Assembly: GCA_013339765.2 (NCBI GenBank)
Contig: CM023449.1
Location: forward strand, 205,059,422 to 205,123,421
Length of the DNA: 64,000 nt
Reading direction: 5' to 3'
DNA from: Haemaphysalis longicornis
Lineage: Eukaryota; Arthropoda; Arachnida; Ixodida; Ixodidae
Every line of letters begins with the position of its first letter. The stretch's first letter is position 1. The notes beneath the pieces are model-generated. The model saw only the letters and a program-made list of their open reading frames with translations, was not told where the DNA came from and made no database searches. Below are positions 44,505-57,433 of the stretch, piece after piece. The position numbers and the translations under genes are program-made.

Positions 44505-47165
44505 ATCTTTGCTAACAATAACTGTCTCGGAGTACGACAGTAATAAATGCTTTACAATTAAACCTGGATCTAACGAACCCTTATGCAACGAATTCCTGGA
44601 TTTAAAGACGTTTTTCAATTCCCCATTGCCATCCCTATTCAAGCCAATATGTTCGCGCCGTCTGTGTAACGAAGGCATTGCGCGGTTAACCTTGATGTGA
44701 CGAATTCTCTACGCTAATCAGACAATTTTTTGCGCTTTTTCCGAAAACGTCAGCTGGAGAAATACACTAATTAGGCGATTATCGCCCGCACCGCAAAACT
44801 ACCGCGCGTTTTCCACGTGGGAGTGCGGTGTCGGTTTGGTGCTGCGCCTGCTTGTCGGCGTGTAGTCGCCCGTCTCCACTGCTGTCTTTGACTTGAGTTA
44901 GTGTGTGATGAGTTTTGCTGACTCAAAACAAAAAGATTTTTTTACAATACAAACTTGAAATTTTAAATGTTGTCTCCACCGTCACCCCCCCTCACAGCCG
45001 GTCCAGTATCCCAGCTAGCCCACTCCCGCCGATTTTGAGTGCGGAAAAAAGCGTGAAGTTCGCGAAGAGGCATTTTTCAGCGCAACATTAGTACTAAACA
45101 CATTAACGCACCACACAATGTCAGGAGACAAAATTGGCACTTAAGTTACGTTTGTGAATGTGAGCGTAAGCGGCCTCAATTATGTGAAGGGCTGTGAAGT
45201 ATCTAAGGTCATGGCAAAGGAGCACGCGGAAATCACCGTTTTTAATGTGAAATCAATCTGTCAAGTGTAAGTTCATCGTCAGTAATGTCTTGCATTTTGC
45301 TTTTGTGGCTTTGTTTCTGCCTTAGCTCAAAACCTGCACGTAACAAAAAATAGCAAATTTTTTGCCAACTTCGTTATAACCAGATTCAACAGCACCCTTT
45401 GGAGAGAAGAAGAAGGAATGAATTTCGCCGCTTCTCCAGGAACGCGAACAATTACAGGGGGAAACAATTGGGGGCATAAAAATGGCACACAAAAAATATT
45501 TCAATAAGCATAAAACAGAAAAGTGCACACACAGAAAAAATGTTCGGTGCCAAGCTAAAGAGGCAGGTGTTGTGGCTCCGGGCAATTGCTACTCTATAGC
45601 GTGAAAGTTTAAGAAAGCATAGATATTTATAAATACTTGGTCTGAAATTCGGTACGTTAACGGTTACATTGGCAGGCTCGATTTCCACACGAGGAAAGCA
45701 CAATACAGGAGATGCGCCTGCGTATTCATTTCAATGACATGAGGCGGAAAAGTTCAGGCGTTGTGAAAGGGCGTGGTGAGGACTGATTCCATCAGCTCTG
45801 TAGAAGGTTCCACCACCAAGGATATGATTCGTTGGCAGCATGTATTTCATTTGTTGTAAAGCAACCTTTCCTGTTCTTTCAGTTCGATGTCGTCAGTATC
45901 GTCTTCACCATCAGCAAGTGCCGAAGAGTGTCACTTTCATTGGTTAACCCTTACTATTCCATCAATTCAAGATCAGGCATAGTTGTCGGCTCAATGCATT
46001 TATTTATAAATAAATAAATTCAAGGTCGGCATGGTCTTCCCCGATAGCAGGCAGCAATCAACAGCACCAGCTTTATGAATGGCAGTCGCACCGATCAGTA
46101 TCATAGAAAAAACGGGGGAAGTAGCTTCTTTTCAAGCTTCTTCATATGGCAATTGCCACTCAATTGCTATTCTTTAACATTTTCATTTCAACTTCCAGTT
46201 CGTTATCTCTGCTCGTGGCACCATCAGATTTCCAATCCTGATCTCCTGCGCTGCAGTTTCAAGTGCAATAGTTCTATCTCTGACCAGGTATAGCACTGAT
46301 TCTGATTATGAACGAAATCTATTATGCATATTTAAATTTCCCAGCACTGGTTCGATCTTTGCTGAGCTTGCAGATCATATTGACGCTATGATTATCGAGC
46401 CGTTTTTTGTGTTTCACCGAAAGAAATAAGGTTTCATTACAAACAGCCGGACCTGAAAGTTCGGCTTGTCGCGATAGCCTCTTTTTCTGCCGCTTCGCAC
46501 ACGTGGAAGCTGGGTTGGAATTCCTTGTGGTGATTAAGCCGTGCAAAACACTATGGTGGAGTGACGACACAACATAAGCGGAATGATGCCAGCGGGTCAA
46601 TTTTTATTATTTGTAGCGCCTCCTCCGACCCCGCAGACACTTAAAAATGAAAGCAGGAAATAAAGAGGGGGGGGAGGGGAATAACGACTAAACACAAAAT
46701 TATGCGCAAAACAACGACAGATGAACCAGACAGTATGGACAACATCTCATCGTAATGTACGGCATTAAGCACTGCTCTAGCCGCAATTCGATGTTTCCTA
46801 TTTATAGCATGACCTAGTTTCGAGATTCCATATGTCTACCAAAAGCAACTCACCTGGTGTTTTCTCTGTAGTCCATCTTTAAATAGGCCCGGCACCGCTG
46901 ATCAAGATGGAAGAAATGGAAACTCTTCGGGACTGTCGTACTGTAACAATCTGTGATGGAACGAGAGTGGAAAATAACATGTTGTGAAAAATGTTCGGGC
47001 CGCAACCTTAAAAACAATTACGGCCTCAATAATTCCCGCGGTTTCTAACACGTCAGCTGTTCGAAAGACCGGCAAAATTAAAAAAAAAACATCGGCCCAC
47101 ACGATATATGGGAAGTCAAGATCCTTATATCCGCTTCACTGGCTCTCTGCGCTTCATGTCTCCGC
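44505..47165. other. No gene seen
   Basis: Unassigned AT-rich sequence. None of the short ORFs shows a known domain. Confidence 0.4.
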
Positions 47166-47170
47166 CTCCG

Positions 47171-47188
47171 CCCCCCCCCCCCCCCCCC
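47171..47188. repeat. Homopolymer run of C
   Basis: Eighteen consecutive C bases. Length is unreliable in any sequencing technology. Confidence 0.9.
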
Positions 47189-47589
47189 ACCTAGTTGTCC
47201 ATTGCCCTATCCGCTTATTGTGTTCTTCAGCATGCGATTCGGGTATTTAGGGACACTAAAGACTGAATAATTTTTTGTTTTAAATGAGAAATCATACGTC
47301 TCGTAGCTCTCGTGCTTTTGTTCGACGAGCAACGATGAGTTATTTTTTGAGAATAAGTAATATAGCTGGTGTTTCTCTCAACCGCTTCCCCTTCATTTGT
47401 TGGGGGACGTCGCCATTGCGTCACAAGATAGGAACGACGCTCTGCTGCGGTATAGAGCGTAAACGCTGGCATCGCTAGCTGTTACGTCTCCAAGCCTTGG
47501 TCGACTACGGCAACGTTTCTCTGGCCAAGAAGGCTGACTTGGAGTTTTATGATTTTTTTACACGCGATAATGAGGAACGCGTTTAGATG

Positions 47590-47830
47590 CTCGAACGGCC
47601 GGTGTGCCCGCCTACTAAGGCGTCCGAGGCTCCAATCGAGCCGGCTGCGGGCATTGAGGCCAGCGACGAAGCCGCTTTTAAAGCAACAAGGTCTATTTCG
47701 AATATCAAGTGTGTTTAAACGCCCTCCCGGCTGCCGCCGTTCCGGAGGGCGCGAAATACAACCGTGTGGAATAGTCATTTGGCGCGCTGGTTACACTCTT
47801 ATAACAAGGGCAGAGAGACGCACGCATTAC
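47590..47830 (+). mobile_element. Possible degenerate SINE
   Basis: CCTACTAAGGCGTCCG and CCAATCGAGCCGGCTGC, then CGGCTGCCGCCGTTCCGGAGGGCGCGAAAT and ACCGTGTGG, resemble a decayed tRNA-derived head and the 'GGGCGAAAT...CCGTGTG' body of tick SINEs. The match is weak. Confidence 0.35.
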
Positions 47831-47879
47831 GGATTATCAACGGCGGATCGAGGCGAACGGTAAAGCACAAGAGCGCATC

Positions 47880-48390
47880 GGTCAGCCAACTTCTCGCAGT
47901 AAGTTGATTTGACGGGCGATTATGTTTGAGCCTGGCGCGTTTTACCAATAGAACATTTTAAATAAGTGTTACTCCAGCTTCTCCTCATCCTCTTCGGAGC
48001 GGAGAACAGAAGATTCGAAAGGTCAAGCGCTAGTGGTCTCCCGCTACTGCCATGTAAATTCCTCTTTTTCTTTTTCCCTCTCGTCTTTTACGCTCCTCCC
48101 TCTCGTACCCCCCTGTGTCGCTCCTTGGGCGATGGAGTGGTCGGAGGTTTCATTTCATTTATTAGTTCCTTCAACGCCCGAAGGCATTACATAAGGGGGG
48201 GGGGGCAAATACATATAGAGAAGGCAATGAACAAGTCAATTTTAAGTTTACCACGCTCCACTGCTTGCGCGCCATATTTGGAGCTTATCGTTACTGCTGG
48301 ACTGCTGGACGTCACGAGGGCAATTAACGCTCGCAAGTTCTTTTGGTATGTTTGGGTCGAAACACTGTTTTGAAGGCCTATTTTTTATTT
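47880..48390. other. No gene seen; possible LINE 3' end near 48150-48220
   Basis: TTTATTAGTTCCTTCAACGCC CGAAGGCATTACATAAGGGGGG near 48160-48207 looks like the 3' end of a truncated non-LTR element followed by a G run. Weak. Confidence 0.3.
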
Positions 48391-48394
48391 CCTC

Positions 48395-48625
48395 TCACGA
48401 AAATGAAGCAGCACATGTATTTTTAGTTTTGAGAACAATGCAAATATGACTTGTGTTTGATGTTTTGCTTCAAATATGGCTAATGTTTTTCTTTTTCTGA
48501 ATAATGTTGAATGTGCGTTTCCAGACAGTGATTTGTAAAAGCGTTGCTCATATAAACTTCTCCTTGAAGAATTCATTTCAACATTTGGTCGAGCGGCTGA
48601 ACAGACAGACAGACAGCACGCATTT
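48395..48625 (-). repeat. Copy of the CTGT-array dispersed repeat (inverted)
   Basis: On the minus strand a short CTGT array is followed by GTTCAGCCGCTCGACCAAATG, ATGAGCAACGC and CATATTTGAAGC. The order matches the downstream flank of the 26.2 and 43.6 kb copies, though diverged. Confidence 0.5.
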
Positions 48626-48714
48626 CCTCCCATTATGGAGGCTCCGCGCACTTCCTTGAACCCAAAGTGGCAGTTTCTTAGTCACACAACCACACGACGC
48701 AATTTATTGTGACA

Positions 48715-48824
48715 CCACAGACAGACAAACAGACAACCAGACAGACCGACAAGACCGACTGACCGCCTGGCACCGACCGGACCCGACCAACGGACCGACG
48801 GACGGACAGACGGACAAACAGAAG

Positions 48825-48886
<62 letters not shown>

Positions 48887-48898
48887 GAGATACACAGA
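48715..48898. repeat. GACA microsatellite with degenerate flanks
   Basis: A pure GACA array (about 48826-48886) grows out of degenerate GACC/GACG/GACA repeats from 48715. It is followed by ATGAACTTTATTGACAGGG, which resembles the 3' end of the 19.9 kb LINE on the opposite strand. Confidence 0.75.
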
Positions 48899-48969
48899 CA
48901 AAATGAACTTTATTGACAGGGAATGAACTTTGGTTTTTAAGTGACAGCTTTATTTCTTGGGCAGGCACA

Positions 48970-50690
48970 CAGCGATTCCGTCATGATCTTTTCAGGTGGC
49001 CTGCGCGGTACACGCATTCTACAACAACGCATGCTTGCCACAACTGACGCAATCCTACCGAAAGATACGCATGGCGAGATATCCCGCCGTTTTCATATGG
49101 TGCCAAACCCTGAACTGCATTGAACACCCTTGCTGCTTTGTTCAGGGCAGCTGTGCATGAACAACTTTAGTTTAGAAATGCTGTGGTGCCATTTCCAAGA
49201 GCATAGCAGAGTCTCCCAGACTGCCATCGTTTCATAGGAATCATATTTAAAATTATAGTACCTACAAAAATATAGGGACAATAATTTTTAGTTTCTGGTT
49301 GCAATGAAGAGGCACAGAAATAAAAAATAAAGCAGTTCCCCTCAAAGTGAAAGCTGCCGGAAAGGGTTCGCCACAGGGGCTATGGCGCCCTTATGCTCAA
49401 CCAACCCTCATGCTTTAACGCCGTCCCTCCCACTCCTATTTGGTGAACTGAACCGAGGTTTGTTCAATGCAATTCAATTTTCCGTTTTTTTGTAGGGATG
49501 GCACGCTTTCTCCTGGGACAACTCGCATTCTTTTATTGATCTTTTGTTTCTTGCTCCGCCTCAACCGCAAAAACTGGAGTCTGTTGTTTTAGGGGCGAAG
49601 CCTCTTAGGGGTTCAGACTGTGGCCCTATCCTGTAGTCATCCTGTAATGTAGTCAAAGTACTAAAGCACCGGGCCACTCGTTTTCGAACACATCGCGCTT
49701 TAATGTAATGCGTACTAAATTAAAATGTATAATGGTTAAAATTGGTTCAAAATAAGCTAACATGAATTAAAGATTTGTGGAACGCTTTCTGTCCGCTTAA
49801 TCAGTCGTCAAGTACAAGCAGATGCTGTTGGTAAACGGGTTACACAGTCTAAAATCACAACAGAAATGCCGTGAAAACCTAACAGGAATTCCTGTCGCAT
49901 CACAAAAAACCCTTGTTGTGACAACACAAGTCCTGTTTTTGCGACAGAGCCATCTGTTGTTACGGCACACATTTCTGTCGTAAGGACAATGTCAGTTTTC
50001 TCACTGACAAAATTTACCGTAGTCGCAAACACTACTGCCATTGCGCTACTCCTCCACAATGGGCAATAACATTCAAACCATGTGCCCCACTGATGGAACA
50101 CCAGGATAACCACACTACAGAATTGGCATGACTGAACATCAAAATCAGTGCAGGAATACAACACACAGGCAACACATCAGAATCATGACACGCCAAGAAT
50201 AACACGAGACCACAGTACGGACACACGAAAATGCGAACAGAGCACAAAAACTTTTCTTGTCGTCATTTTAGACTGGGTATATACGTTTATGTGAGGCGAC
50301 ACCAGGGACGGCAAGGAAAAGAAATGTTTAATAAAAAAATGGAAGCAGCGCGCGATCACGCCAAGGGGCGGAACTTCTTGCCCTATCGTCTTCAATGTGC
50401 TTTTTATGATGTTTTATAAGCTCCCGCAGTCAACTTGTATTACGCCGCGCTTTCGCTTGTCATCTGAGGCAGCCCTCCAAAGGATAGAAGTGGTTCGCCG
50501 ATCTTCCGGACAGTTCTTTTTTTCCCCGCCCGCAGAAGGCAAGACATTGTCACTGCGTCGTATCAAAGGTGGTTTTTTTCAATTCGACACATTTTCCAAA
50601 ACGTCCTTGGGCTTAGGTCTTCAATTAGCACCCCTTCTCCTATGGACAGTGGCTTCGCCTGGCGTGTCTTGGCCTTAACAGTGGCTCTAA
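48970..50690. other. No gene seen
   Basis: Unassigned sequence. A region rich in ACAACA/CCTGT-type short repeats with local palindromes lies at 49850-50000. Confidence 0.4.
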
Positions 50691-50696
50691 TTTCTT

Positions 50697-51960
50697 TTAT
50701 TTACTTGTTATGCCATCTCTTCCACAAGCTCTTACGAGTCGGCATCTAATACTCCATGCCTCTTTAACATCTGCGTCGTGTGGCCTTGCTTGTCCATCGT
50801 GTAACTTTGGCCGTCCACCGATGATGTCTGCTAGCGTTAATGGAATAAGATCATTTGTCTCGCCATGCAGGTAAGGACGATTGTTAATACAACTTCGATG
50901 ACACTTGTGCGTAGCTTCTCCACTGAAGTTGTTTGTCTCGGTGACAGCCGTGCGTAGCTCTTCTGCTGAAGTTGTCTGTCTTGATATAATTTTTCTCATC
51001 GCCGCCTGCAGGCTTCGAATGAGGTGCTCATAAAAACCCTATCCACCACAGTACGCACTCGGCTAGCGTTTTCCATAGTATGTTTCGGACACTGCAGTAA
51101 TCCTTCACTTGTTCCTGCCTGATAGCTTTGAGCATTCTCTTGAGCCTCTCGGCTCTATTAAACGTTCTTGAGTTGTCCGAGTAAATTACGACAGGTATAC
51201 CTCCTCGCGCTCTGATCGCCGGAGTTCCTGCAAAAAACTGCTCGTAGACAGGTCGTTGGTCCCCTCCAAGTCCAATTCCTCTCGTCACCTCTCAAGTGAA
51301 AACTACCACGAATTGCTTTATAATCTCGTCTCTGTGCTTCCATTAAACCTTGCCGTGAAGTCAAGTAAACTCACTTCAAACGGCAACGATTCGTTGCCCC
51401 TGTCCATCGGTAGTGGATCATTCCGCGTGGTGTTTGTTTTCCATGGTGTTTGGAGAGTGTTTTAAACAGGAATGGCACGCCAAGCCGGTCTTATATCTTG
51501 TAACACTGCCCTTTTGGTCAAGCATATCTTGTCTGGGAAGGAAGCCTATTTCTCTACAGGGACGGATATAAGGTTCTTTGACTGCTTCCACGCTATACCA
51601 ACAAGCATTGTGTCTCCCTCCGAGTGGATCTTCACATGATCACCAACCCTTTTGTTTTTGTCTATTATTTCCCTGCGTGTTTCTTCATGGGATGCCCATT
51701 TTCTCAATATGAACGCTGCCTTCTTCAACACGTTTGGCCTCTTTGTACAGCTTTAGCGAGCTCTGAACGTTGCTGTAAGGACTAAAACATCCACATAGAT
51801 CGCCTTTCGAAAGATTTCTGCCATTTCTGGATACCCTGCAGATAATTGTTTTAGGTGTTGATGGTTGCTGCAAAAAAAAAGTGCTTAGTGGCGTTGGCGA
51901 CGTAAGCCCGTTGGCCTTCAGCTGGTCAGGTTTCGAACTGCACCGGTGTTGCAGGGGTTG
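50697..51960 (-). pseudogene. BEL/Pao retrotransposon fragment (RT-RNase H linker and integrase), broken
   Basis: On the minus strand three frames give AAFILRKWASHEETRREIID (51731 on; the 'GFNLRKW.SN' block of BEL/Pao), then an integrase core piece RGGIPVVIYSDNSRTFNRAE (near 51200), then TSAEELRTAVTE and NRPYLHGETNDLIPLTLADI IGGRP (near 50960-50810). These are the ordered BEL/Pao motifs after RT. The catalytic DNA is fragmented by stops and frameshifts. Confidence 0.75.
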
Positions 51961-53549
51961 GAGCAGGTTCCAGGACCGCCGGCGGCGGACTCCATCACAA
52001 GTTCTGGGAATCACCGGTTAGGAATTTGCCAGACGTTCCGATAGTGGTGTCGCAGTGGTCTCGCAGGGGCGGAGACATAGAGAGCAAGACTTGCTTTTAT
52101 TGATCATTTATATGCGTGGGGATGTCTTCTTAGCCCCGAAGTCCAAGTGTCGCCTTTACACGAGTGCGCTCTCCGTCAGCATGACGTGGTCGGCGAGGTG
52201 TGCACTGGAAAGTGCTGTCTCCCACGGCTCGCGGTTGGTTCTAGGGAAAGGGGTGGCAAGTGCTGGTTTTGCCTACATTCCCTGACAACGAGGAATAGGG
52301 AGCCTGAATTTTTACAGAACTGGCTGATTGGATGGATGCTGATTGGGTAATTGCATATGAAGACAGACTGGGTGAAGAAACGAGTTTGTTTAAAGTAAGC
52401 GAAGTGTCGAACCTTGTTATTTACTCAATTCCGGGTGAGGTGGTGGATGGACTCTCCGTTCCAGCCGGTAACCCTGCGTAATGTCACGGTAAGTCACAAT
52501 ATGTGTGGTGCCAGGTTCTCCTTCGAGGGTCTTCTGGGCGAGCGTGCAGGCTGTCGTGTGGGAGAATTCGTCGCCTGCGAGGGAGGAGTGTGCCAGCGCC
52601 CAGACTATCGTGACGTGCCGTTTCGGGAGGTTTGTGCTCAACCGATGGTGTGCGGCGGGGAGTCACCAATCCCAAAGTCATTCTTCTGCAGGCTGCTGCG
52701 AAATTACCTCAGAAAGTGTCCTCGTTGCCTTGGTCTGGATTATGGTACGCCGCTATGACCATTTCTGGTTCGTGAGGGGTAGTTTTGCGGATGGTTGTGT
52801 TAGTGGCATTTGTCTCTCGATGTTACTACTGCCACTATTGCTGGCTTTTGGTTACTGCTTTCTGCACCGGTTTTAATTGTCCCTTCGTATTCACCGTAAA
52901 TTCTCTAGAGCTTCGCCCCTGGCCTGTCTTCTGCCCGCATGATGTTCGGGATGCATATTGCAGGGATTGGCTTAATGTGTAAGCCGTGCCTTTATCTAGC
53001 GCGAGGAGCGCGGGGTTGTAGCTGCCCTGGAGGCATCCACTGCAGTTTCACCAAGAGCGTTCCGTCTACAAGCGTGAGGTCCCAGTCTTCATTTTTGGCT
53101 GGAGAGGTGCTCTTCCATCACTTCTGATGCGGTGTTGTGAAGGTCTAATTTCAGTAGTCAAGCAGTCGAAGAGCTCGTAGGGAGTCCCAGTGTTTATTTG
53201 TTCGCTTTCCGTATATTGATGTCGAGCTGCTGCTCCTCAGTTTTGTTCAGAGTTACGTACGGGGCCACGTAGATAATACGCGACAAAATGAAGGACTAGA
53301 CAATCTGGTAGTGTCCTCCTCTTTCATTCCTCTTTGTCTGTTCGTAACCCTTCGTAACATCTAGATGACCTGTTCGGTGGTAGTCCTCACTTTCAGAATC
53401 AAGACCAAGTATTCGTGTCGCTTTTGTAGGCCTGATGGGATGTCATTCCAGTGTGACTTGAATGTCATCTTTGTCTTTGTTCTTCATTTGCGCTAGACCA
53501 GAAGTTCCGATTTTCGCGGAGCGCATATTAGTCCGCACTCTTTGGCATA

Positions 53550-54902
53550 CTGATTGACGGTATCAGTTGCCTGTTGGAGTGTGCCTTGGAGGTCGCCGAT
53601 CGAATCTGTGTCGGTCCAGGTAGTAATATCGTCGGTGTCGAGGCCAGGCTTTATGTTAGGAATCTTCTCTAGTCGTTTCGGCAGCTCTATCAGCGCTATA
53701 TTGAAAACAATAAAAGATAGAACAGACCTTTTAGGTGTTCCCCTGTCCCCAGAAGTATTTGGATGGGCAGAGACATCTCATATCATAAACACCGCTTGGT
53801 GGTTGGAGAGGAATTCTCCAATGTAGTTGTACGTTTTCTCTCTGCAGCCTGTTCTTGCCAGGTTACTGAGCATTGCCTTGTTCGCCACGTTTTAAAACGC
53901 CACCGTAAGGTTGAGGGTCAGTATGACCCGGGGGCATTGTCTCGTGGCAGGAACAAGTATGCCCTTGATTTGAATCAGGATGGCTTGGGTGCTCAGGTGC
54001 TTTTTGAATCCGAAAATCTAGTTGAGATTTTGCTGTGTGTCTTCGTGGTATTTCTGAAGTTGTGGAAAGATTACCCTCTCCATCATTTTCTCCAACAGGA
54101 TGTAAACGAAATTGGCCGAAGAGTGTCTATATGTGGTGATTTGCGCGGTTTCGGGATCAGTCGCCCCTCGGCTATCTTCCAGGAGATGGGAAGCTTGCCT
54201 GTGCGCCGGAAGACTTTGAAATTCTCCTTGAGGTCTTCCACAGCCCTGTCATCTAAGTTAGCCACTGCTTTGTTGGTGAGTTCGTTTTGCGCAGGTGAGC
54301 TGGAGCGTTTGCATGCTCCAATGGCGGCTCGGACTTCGTAGACTTCAATGACTGTCTAGTACGAGATTCGGTGGACCTTCATAAGGGGGAGAAGCACCTT
54401 TTCCCAGACGTAGCTATTGTTTTTGAAGTCTTGTATAAGGTCATCCGTGGTTCCTTGGTACAAGGGCACAGTGCCTGCTAGGCTTCTACTGGTCTCTCTC
54501 TTGTCCTTGAGGGGGTCGATAAAATTTTGCAGCAGATGCCACGTTTTGGAGTAGATCTGTTCCCTGGAGGCCATCGCACAACCTAAGCCAATTCTCCTTG
54601 CACGGGTGGGCTGCGTACTTCGCCGCCTGCTTACTTAGGGGCGCTATACGTTTCTTAAGCCGGCGGTTATGCCTCTGCTTTTTCCAGCTTCTAGTTAGGC
54701 TGTGTTTGGCGTCCCTTATGTGCAAGAGTTTGGAAGCGACGTCCGGTGTTTGGTATGTTGCGGCTATTGTTTTTGTGTTGGCCTTTGCATCTCGTACAAC
54801 ACTCTCCGTCCACTCATCGTAAGACTGTCCCTTCAAATAGTCACGACCTTTCGTTTTCCAATCAGTTATTTTGGCTGTACCGATGCTGTACCTGTAGCTC
54901 AA
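53550..54902 (-). pseudogene. LINE reverse transcriptase remnant
   Basis: Pieces in different frames: the pre-RT RSWKKQRHNRRLKKRI region, LPISWKIAEGRLIPKP and IDTLRPISFTSC (motif 1), and later GTPKRSVLSFIVFNIALIEL with TDDITTW where YADDITxW is expected. A stretch around 53.9 kb is unreadable. Non-functional. Confidence 0.75.
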
Positions 54903-54917
54903 GACTTTAATGAAGAC

Positions 54918-55373
54918 TTATATGGTATGACGATACGATCCCGTATTCTTCATGGTGTTGGCCAACGCGATGTCGAGGGAGCCTCGGAGAAGGGATAAAT
55001 CTGGGCTCGTGTCTCTAGAAAGGCTGTGCCTTGTGCGGGTTGGTGTGTGTGGATCGTTTGCGAGCGCGAGGTTCTGTGATTTTATAACATTGAGCAGATC
55101 TTTCCCCCTCTTATTGTTGTATGTGTATCCGCAAAGCTTGTGCACTGCATTAAGGTCCCCCAAAACGAGCAGAGGACAGCTACCGGCGAGTTGGAGGGCT
55201 TCGCGCAGAGTATCTTCTATACCTTGCTGTTTTTTCGAGGGTTGCCAAAAGACATTAGGAATGAAGATGACATCTTTGCGTTTTGCTGCCCGAAGAAAGA
55301 GTTCCACTGGAGTGTGCTCACATTCTCCTTGTGGGGTAAGGGGCTGCATGGCTGCTAGGTTGCTCTTGACCAA
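54918..55373 (-). pseudogene. LINE endonuclease domain remnant
   Basis: It reads DVIFIPNVFWQPSKKQQG, then LLVLGDLNAVHKLCGY (active form GGDFNAPH) and LANDPHTPTRTRHS with DTSPDLSLL (the 'PDLTF' position). The frame is lost before the final SDH motif. Confidence 0.75.
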
Positions 55374-55765
55374 GGTTGCCGTAGATCGCCCAGGCGGATC
55401 CCTTAAGTAACGTATACTGGGAGCTTGGCTGGGCCATTCGTCTCTCGAACTGCAATGATATCAGGGGGGTGACAGTGTGCCGAGATACTGTTGTAGCCCT
55501 GATGACTTGTCTTTGATTCTGCGACAATTCCTGTGGCGTTACGCGGTGAAGTCGTGCCTCTTAGGTAGCGTATCCGTCGGGGAATGAAACGAAATCCTTG
55601 CTTACGGACGTTAGAGAGCGGGAGTACGGAGCTTGCCTTCTGCGGAGACTGCTTCTTTCAACCGTCTCCATTCTGCATTCTAGCCGGTCGACGCGAGTGC
55701 TGAGTTGGCCTACCCGACCTACAACTTGATCGCTTCGGACGCCTATCTGGCCTATCAAAGCGACT

Positions 55766-55860
55766 AGCTTATCACAGCGCGAATGACGGGACAGACAGAA
55801 GAATAATCACACGACAGGCGCTGCGTTCTGTCCCCCACGTCTTTCGCGCTGTGATTAGCT
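55766..55860. repeat. 95 bp imperfect hairpin
   Basis: The left arm AGCTTATCACAGCGCGAATGACG and the inverted right arm AGCTAATCACAGCGCGAAAGACG match over 23 bases with two differences, and pairing continues into GGGACAGA/TCTGTCCC. It sits directly upstream of the second LINE. Confidence 0.75.
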
Positions 55861-57429
55861 ATGAAGACCTACCAACTGTGCTCGGGAGCACGGCGTGGCG
55901 GTCCCCTGCGTCGGCGGTCGTCCCGGCATTGGTCCTACCCATTGGTGAGCCTTATCCCGCTAGGACGAGGCCTAGCGCGCCGTGATTCAGAACTGCCGTA
56001 AGTTGGCTCAGATCACACTCACGGAGAAGTGAAATAGTTTCCTCCTGTGTACGAATACTAGCTGTCGATGACCGTCATATCCGCTTTGGTTCAAGGAACG
56101 AACTTACACTACATGTGAGTAAAACTCTGGAGCCCATACGAAACGCGCCCGTTCACTGCAGGCCACCTGGTGGCGCCCCCAGGCGCTACAACATAAACTC
56201 CCCGCTAGACGAGAAAGAGGCAAGGAAGCCTCCCGCCACTGACATTTAGCTGCCGATTGATTTATGCGAACTGTAGAATTTGCGCTGCCACGTCGTTGCT
56301 GTTCTCAAACGAGTGGGCGTTTACGTTTGAGGCGACACAAAAGAACCACAGCTAAGCTGTTTCAGCAGATTTCACACTGTGTGGTAATCGGTTTAATTTT
56401 TTTTATTACATCAGTGTACACGCAAAACCTAAACGTGTAATACACACTTAAAGAGAATCCGCGTAAAGCTATTTCCGAAACGACCACAAAATGATCATTT
56501 GTGAACAAACTCTACACGGCATTTCTTGATTAAAATAGCCGCTATACTCGTCTAGTCAATTCCATTGATAAAGCCAAAAAGTGACCGATTGCAGGCGTAT
56601 TGTGGGCGGAGCGCAAACAAATTCCTCAAGTCTGCGTCCGTGAATTGGAATTCAAAGCCATATAGCTTTCCCTGGACCTACATGACCAGTACTTCTTTAT
56701 TTAAAATGCTACATAGTGGTTTTTCGCTGGGGCCACAAAGCCTGTGGACTACCATCACCGAAAACAGGGACAACAAAGCTTACCGGTTCCTCCTTAGCTT
56801 CTTCGGAAGAATGTCGCCGGGCCGGAGTTGACACCCCCGTGTGGAGGGATGTCGTTTTCTCGCCGAGGGAATCCTGCCCCGTTTGGAAATTAAGAGTAAG
56901 GTGCGATTCCCGCTCAAAACGTCAGTGGATCAGCTAAGAGACGCTTGGCCTCATCACATCCCCAACGGCGTTTAATGTTGGCTGAATGAAACATGCACAA
57001 GAAATAAGCAAGCAAGAACCAACCCCACCAGGAAGGGCGGCAGCAAAATGAGCCTACCCGTGCCTATTATGAACACCACTGTGTTTTATCAGCACCATTT
57101 TATAGCGGCAAGCCATCACAAATTTACACTGAACAGCAACCCTCCATTTATCACAGTATATTACGGCAAAGCTGAGGTTCACCGGGCAAACACACTCCCA
57201 CATTTGCAATGAAGTCGTCCCACCAAGCTCTGGCTAACTGGCGACGAGATGGTATAGACTTTCGTACAGTCCAGCATCCCACTGCCGCGATTTTATGTGC
57301 CCAATCGAATCCATTAACTAACAGCTCACAAAGGGTCAGGATACAGAACTCACTATGGCCTCACGATTCATTCAGATTCATTCGGGCTGCCCAATACTTG
57401 TAGGGATCGATTACTCGTATGGGGCAAAC
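55861..57429. other. No gene seen
   Basis: Unassigned sequence. ORFs of 60-90 codons have no recognisable domain. Confidence 0.4.
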
Positions 57430-57433
57430 TTAA

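Larger units (their letters stand above)
52417..55758 (-). mobile_element. Second, older LINE of the same broad clade, heavily decayed
   Basis: In order on the minus strand it has an ORF1 C-terminal coiled coil (55758-55561), an endonuclease (55373-54918), a pre-RT region (54902-54486), RT pieces (54265-53550) and an RNase H end with VTIVWALAHSSLAGDEFSH and RRVHPPPHPELSK (52641-52417). The domain order mirrors the 19.9-25.7 kb LINE, but stops and frameshifts are more numerous, so this insertion is older. Its 3' end abuts the BEL/Pao region. Confidence 0.75.

Noticed and set aside
49850..50000. Cluster of ACAACA/CTGTNGT short palindromes, considered as a regulatory array
   Set aside because: Spacing is irregular and no consistent unit could be defined. 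Low-complexity drift explains it as well.
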